From NCBI RefSeq assembly GCF_003244875.1, contig NZ_LXXZ01000098.1, positions 1-64,000 of the forward strand: a stretch of 64,000 bases of DNA. The letters are read 5' to 3'. This document shows, one piece after another, positions 63,084-64,000 of the stretch. The notes under the pieces were generated by a model that was not told the DNA's origin, made no database searches, and was given only the letters and a program-made list of their open reading frames with translations. The stretch comes from Stenotrophomonas sepilia. Its GTDB lineage: Bacteria > Pseudomonadota > Gammaproteobacteria > Xanthomonadales > Xanthomonadaceae. The position numbers and the translations under genes were made by a program. Numbering within the stretch: position 1 is the stretch's first letter; each line of letters begins with the position of its first letter.

Positions 63084-64000
63084 GCAGGCTCCGGCAGGGT
63101 AATGACCACGCGCAGCCCGCCCAGCGGCGAGGGCTCGGCGTGGATGAGGCCGTGGTGGGCGAGGATGATGTTGTGGCTGATGGCCAGGCCCAGCCCGCTG
63201 CCGCCGCTGGCCCGGTTGCGCGAGCTCTCCACCCGGTAGAAGCGCTCGAACAGAAGCGCGCACTTGTCGGCCGGCACGCCTGGCGCGGTGTCTTCCACGA
63301 TCAGCTGCACACCGGCAGGCACGCGCGCTGCCTGCACGCGTACGCGGCCCCCGGCGCGGGTGTAGCGCAATGCGTTCTCCAGCAGGTTGGCCAGCACCTG
63401 CTGCAGGCGCCGTTCGTCACCGGATACCTGCAGCGGTGTGGCGGGCAGGTCCTCCTCCAGCGCCAGCCCCGCCGTGGAGAAGCGCACGCGCATGCCATTG
63501 AGCTCGCTGCGCAGCAGCGCCGCCAGGTCCAGCGGCGCGAAGCGGTAGGCCAGGCCGCCGGACTGGGTCATCGACAGGTCGTGCAGGTCGTCGATCAACT
63601 TGCCCAGTTGGCGGATCTCGCCCTGCAGGGCACCGAGGTTGGCGCGGTCCAGCGGGCGGATGCCGTCCTCGATGGCTTCCAGTTCGGCACGAACCACCGC
63701 CAGCGGCGTGCGCAGTTCGTGCGAGATGTCGGCGATGAAGGCACGGCGGTTGCGCTCGGTGTCGTCCAGCGCCTGCGCCATCCGGTTGAAGTCGTTGACC
63801 AGTGCATCCAGCTCGTCATCGCTGGTGCGCTCGATGCGGGTGGCGTAGTCGCCAGCGGCGAGCCGGTGGGTGGCCGCCGCCAGTTTGGCCAGGCGCTGGC
63901 GCAGCGCGCGCGATACCAGCCAGGCCAGCAGTACCGTCACCAGCAGCAGCGCGATGCCGATCACCCACCACGCGCGCATCTGGGTGTTGTAGAAGTTCAG
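63080..64000 (-). CDS. baeS: Sensor histidine kinase, BaeS type (5' end beyond window)
   Basis: The visible part, more than 299 residues, starts after the sensor region. It has a membrane helix (WWVIGIALLLVTVLLAWLVSRAL), HAMP domain, and phosphoacceptor box ADISHELRTPLAVVRAELEA. The N box is LLENALRYT, and the ATP lid lies around GGSGLGLAISHNII. The frame is still open at position 64000, so the N-terminus and periplasmic sensor lie outside. It forms a two-component operon with the regulator. Confidence 0.88.
   Translation of the reverse strand: MNFYNTQMRAWWVIGIALLLVTVLLAWLVSRALRQRLAKLAAATHRLAAGDYATRIERTSDDELDALVNDFNRMAQALDDTERNRRAFIADISHELRTPLAVVRAELEAIEDGIRPLDRANLGALQGEIRQLGKLIDDLHDLSMTQSGGLAYRFAPLDLAALLRSELNGMRVRFSTAGLALEEDLPATPLQVSGDERRLQQVLANLLENALRYTRAGGRVRVQAARVPAGVQLIVEDTAPGVPADKCALLFERFYRVESSRNRASGGSGLGLAISHNIILAHHGLIHAEPSPLGGLRVVITLPEPA

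Overview
The window looks like chromosomal DNA of Stenotrophomonas, most likely the S. maltophilia complex. The GC content is very high, genes are closely packed on both strands, and almost every intergenic gap holds short palindromes that begin with GTAG. These match the SMAG repeats described for S. maltophilia. Gene content is mostly housekeeping and core-accessory for Xanthomonadaceae. I see no prophage, plasmid, integron or CRISPR array.

Layout. 34-7335: PatZ-type acyl-CoA ligase/acetyltransferase, a YbjQ protein, an alpha/beta hydrolase, a DkgB-type reductase and a chemotaxis receptor. 7500-8869: an Rrf2 repressor and a thioredoxin-reductase-like flavoprotein, with a perfect dyad over the repressor start codon. 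8980-12400: a slipin-RtcB RNA-repair operon. Upstream on the same strand lie about 600 nt of non-coding DNA with two adjacent tRNA-like modules ending in CCA, several strong hairpins, an operator-like dyad and a separate short transcription unit with its own terminator. 12459-23116: aldo/keto reductase, exported methyltransferase-like protein, RluE, ElaB-like protein, HrpB, TatD, an SDR/PanE pair and a YadGH-type ABC exporter. 23201-31003: ferredoxin-NADP reductase, two tandem AA10 lytic polysaccharide monooxygenases, a DUF1203 protein, and a lipoprotein protease with a NatAB-type ABC exporter. 31005-33060: a REP-associated tyrosine transposase (RAYT) flanked by inverted copies of a second REP family, an AraC regulator and a small protein. 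33057-46046: a lipoprotein with a TonB C-terminus, YqhA, YfcG-type GST, DPP-IV-like peptidase, DUF885 protein, bestrophin, HemB, AroE and several small membrane proteins. 46202-53816: DinG, IlvD, and a YgiB-YgiC-zinc-ribbon cluster. 53902-60645: a six-gene MoxR/DUF58/DUF4350/DUF4129/SpoIIM/RDD operon with overlapping ends. 60770-64000: gamma-carbonic anhydrase, a nucleotidyltransferase bracketed by near-identical REP pairs, and a BaeSR-type two-component system whose kinase runs off the window.

The strongest candidate for something undescribed is the tRNA-like locus upstream of slipin-rtcB (11739-11869, with structured flanks to about 12025). RtcB is an RNA ligase that rejoins cleaved tRNAs, so tRNA-like RNAs made on the same strand just ahead of it could act as sensor, decoy, substrate or leader. 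This link is inferred from position and structure. Second tier: the RAYT with its REP family, whose copies supply the stop codons of two genes; the REP-bracketed nucleotidyltransferase; and the zinc-ribbon protein coupled to a glutathionylspermidine-synthase homologue.
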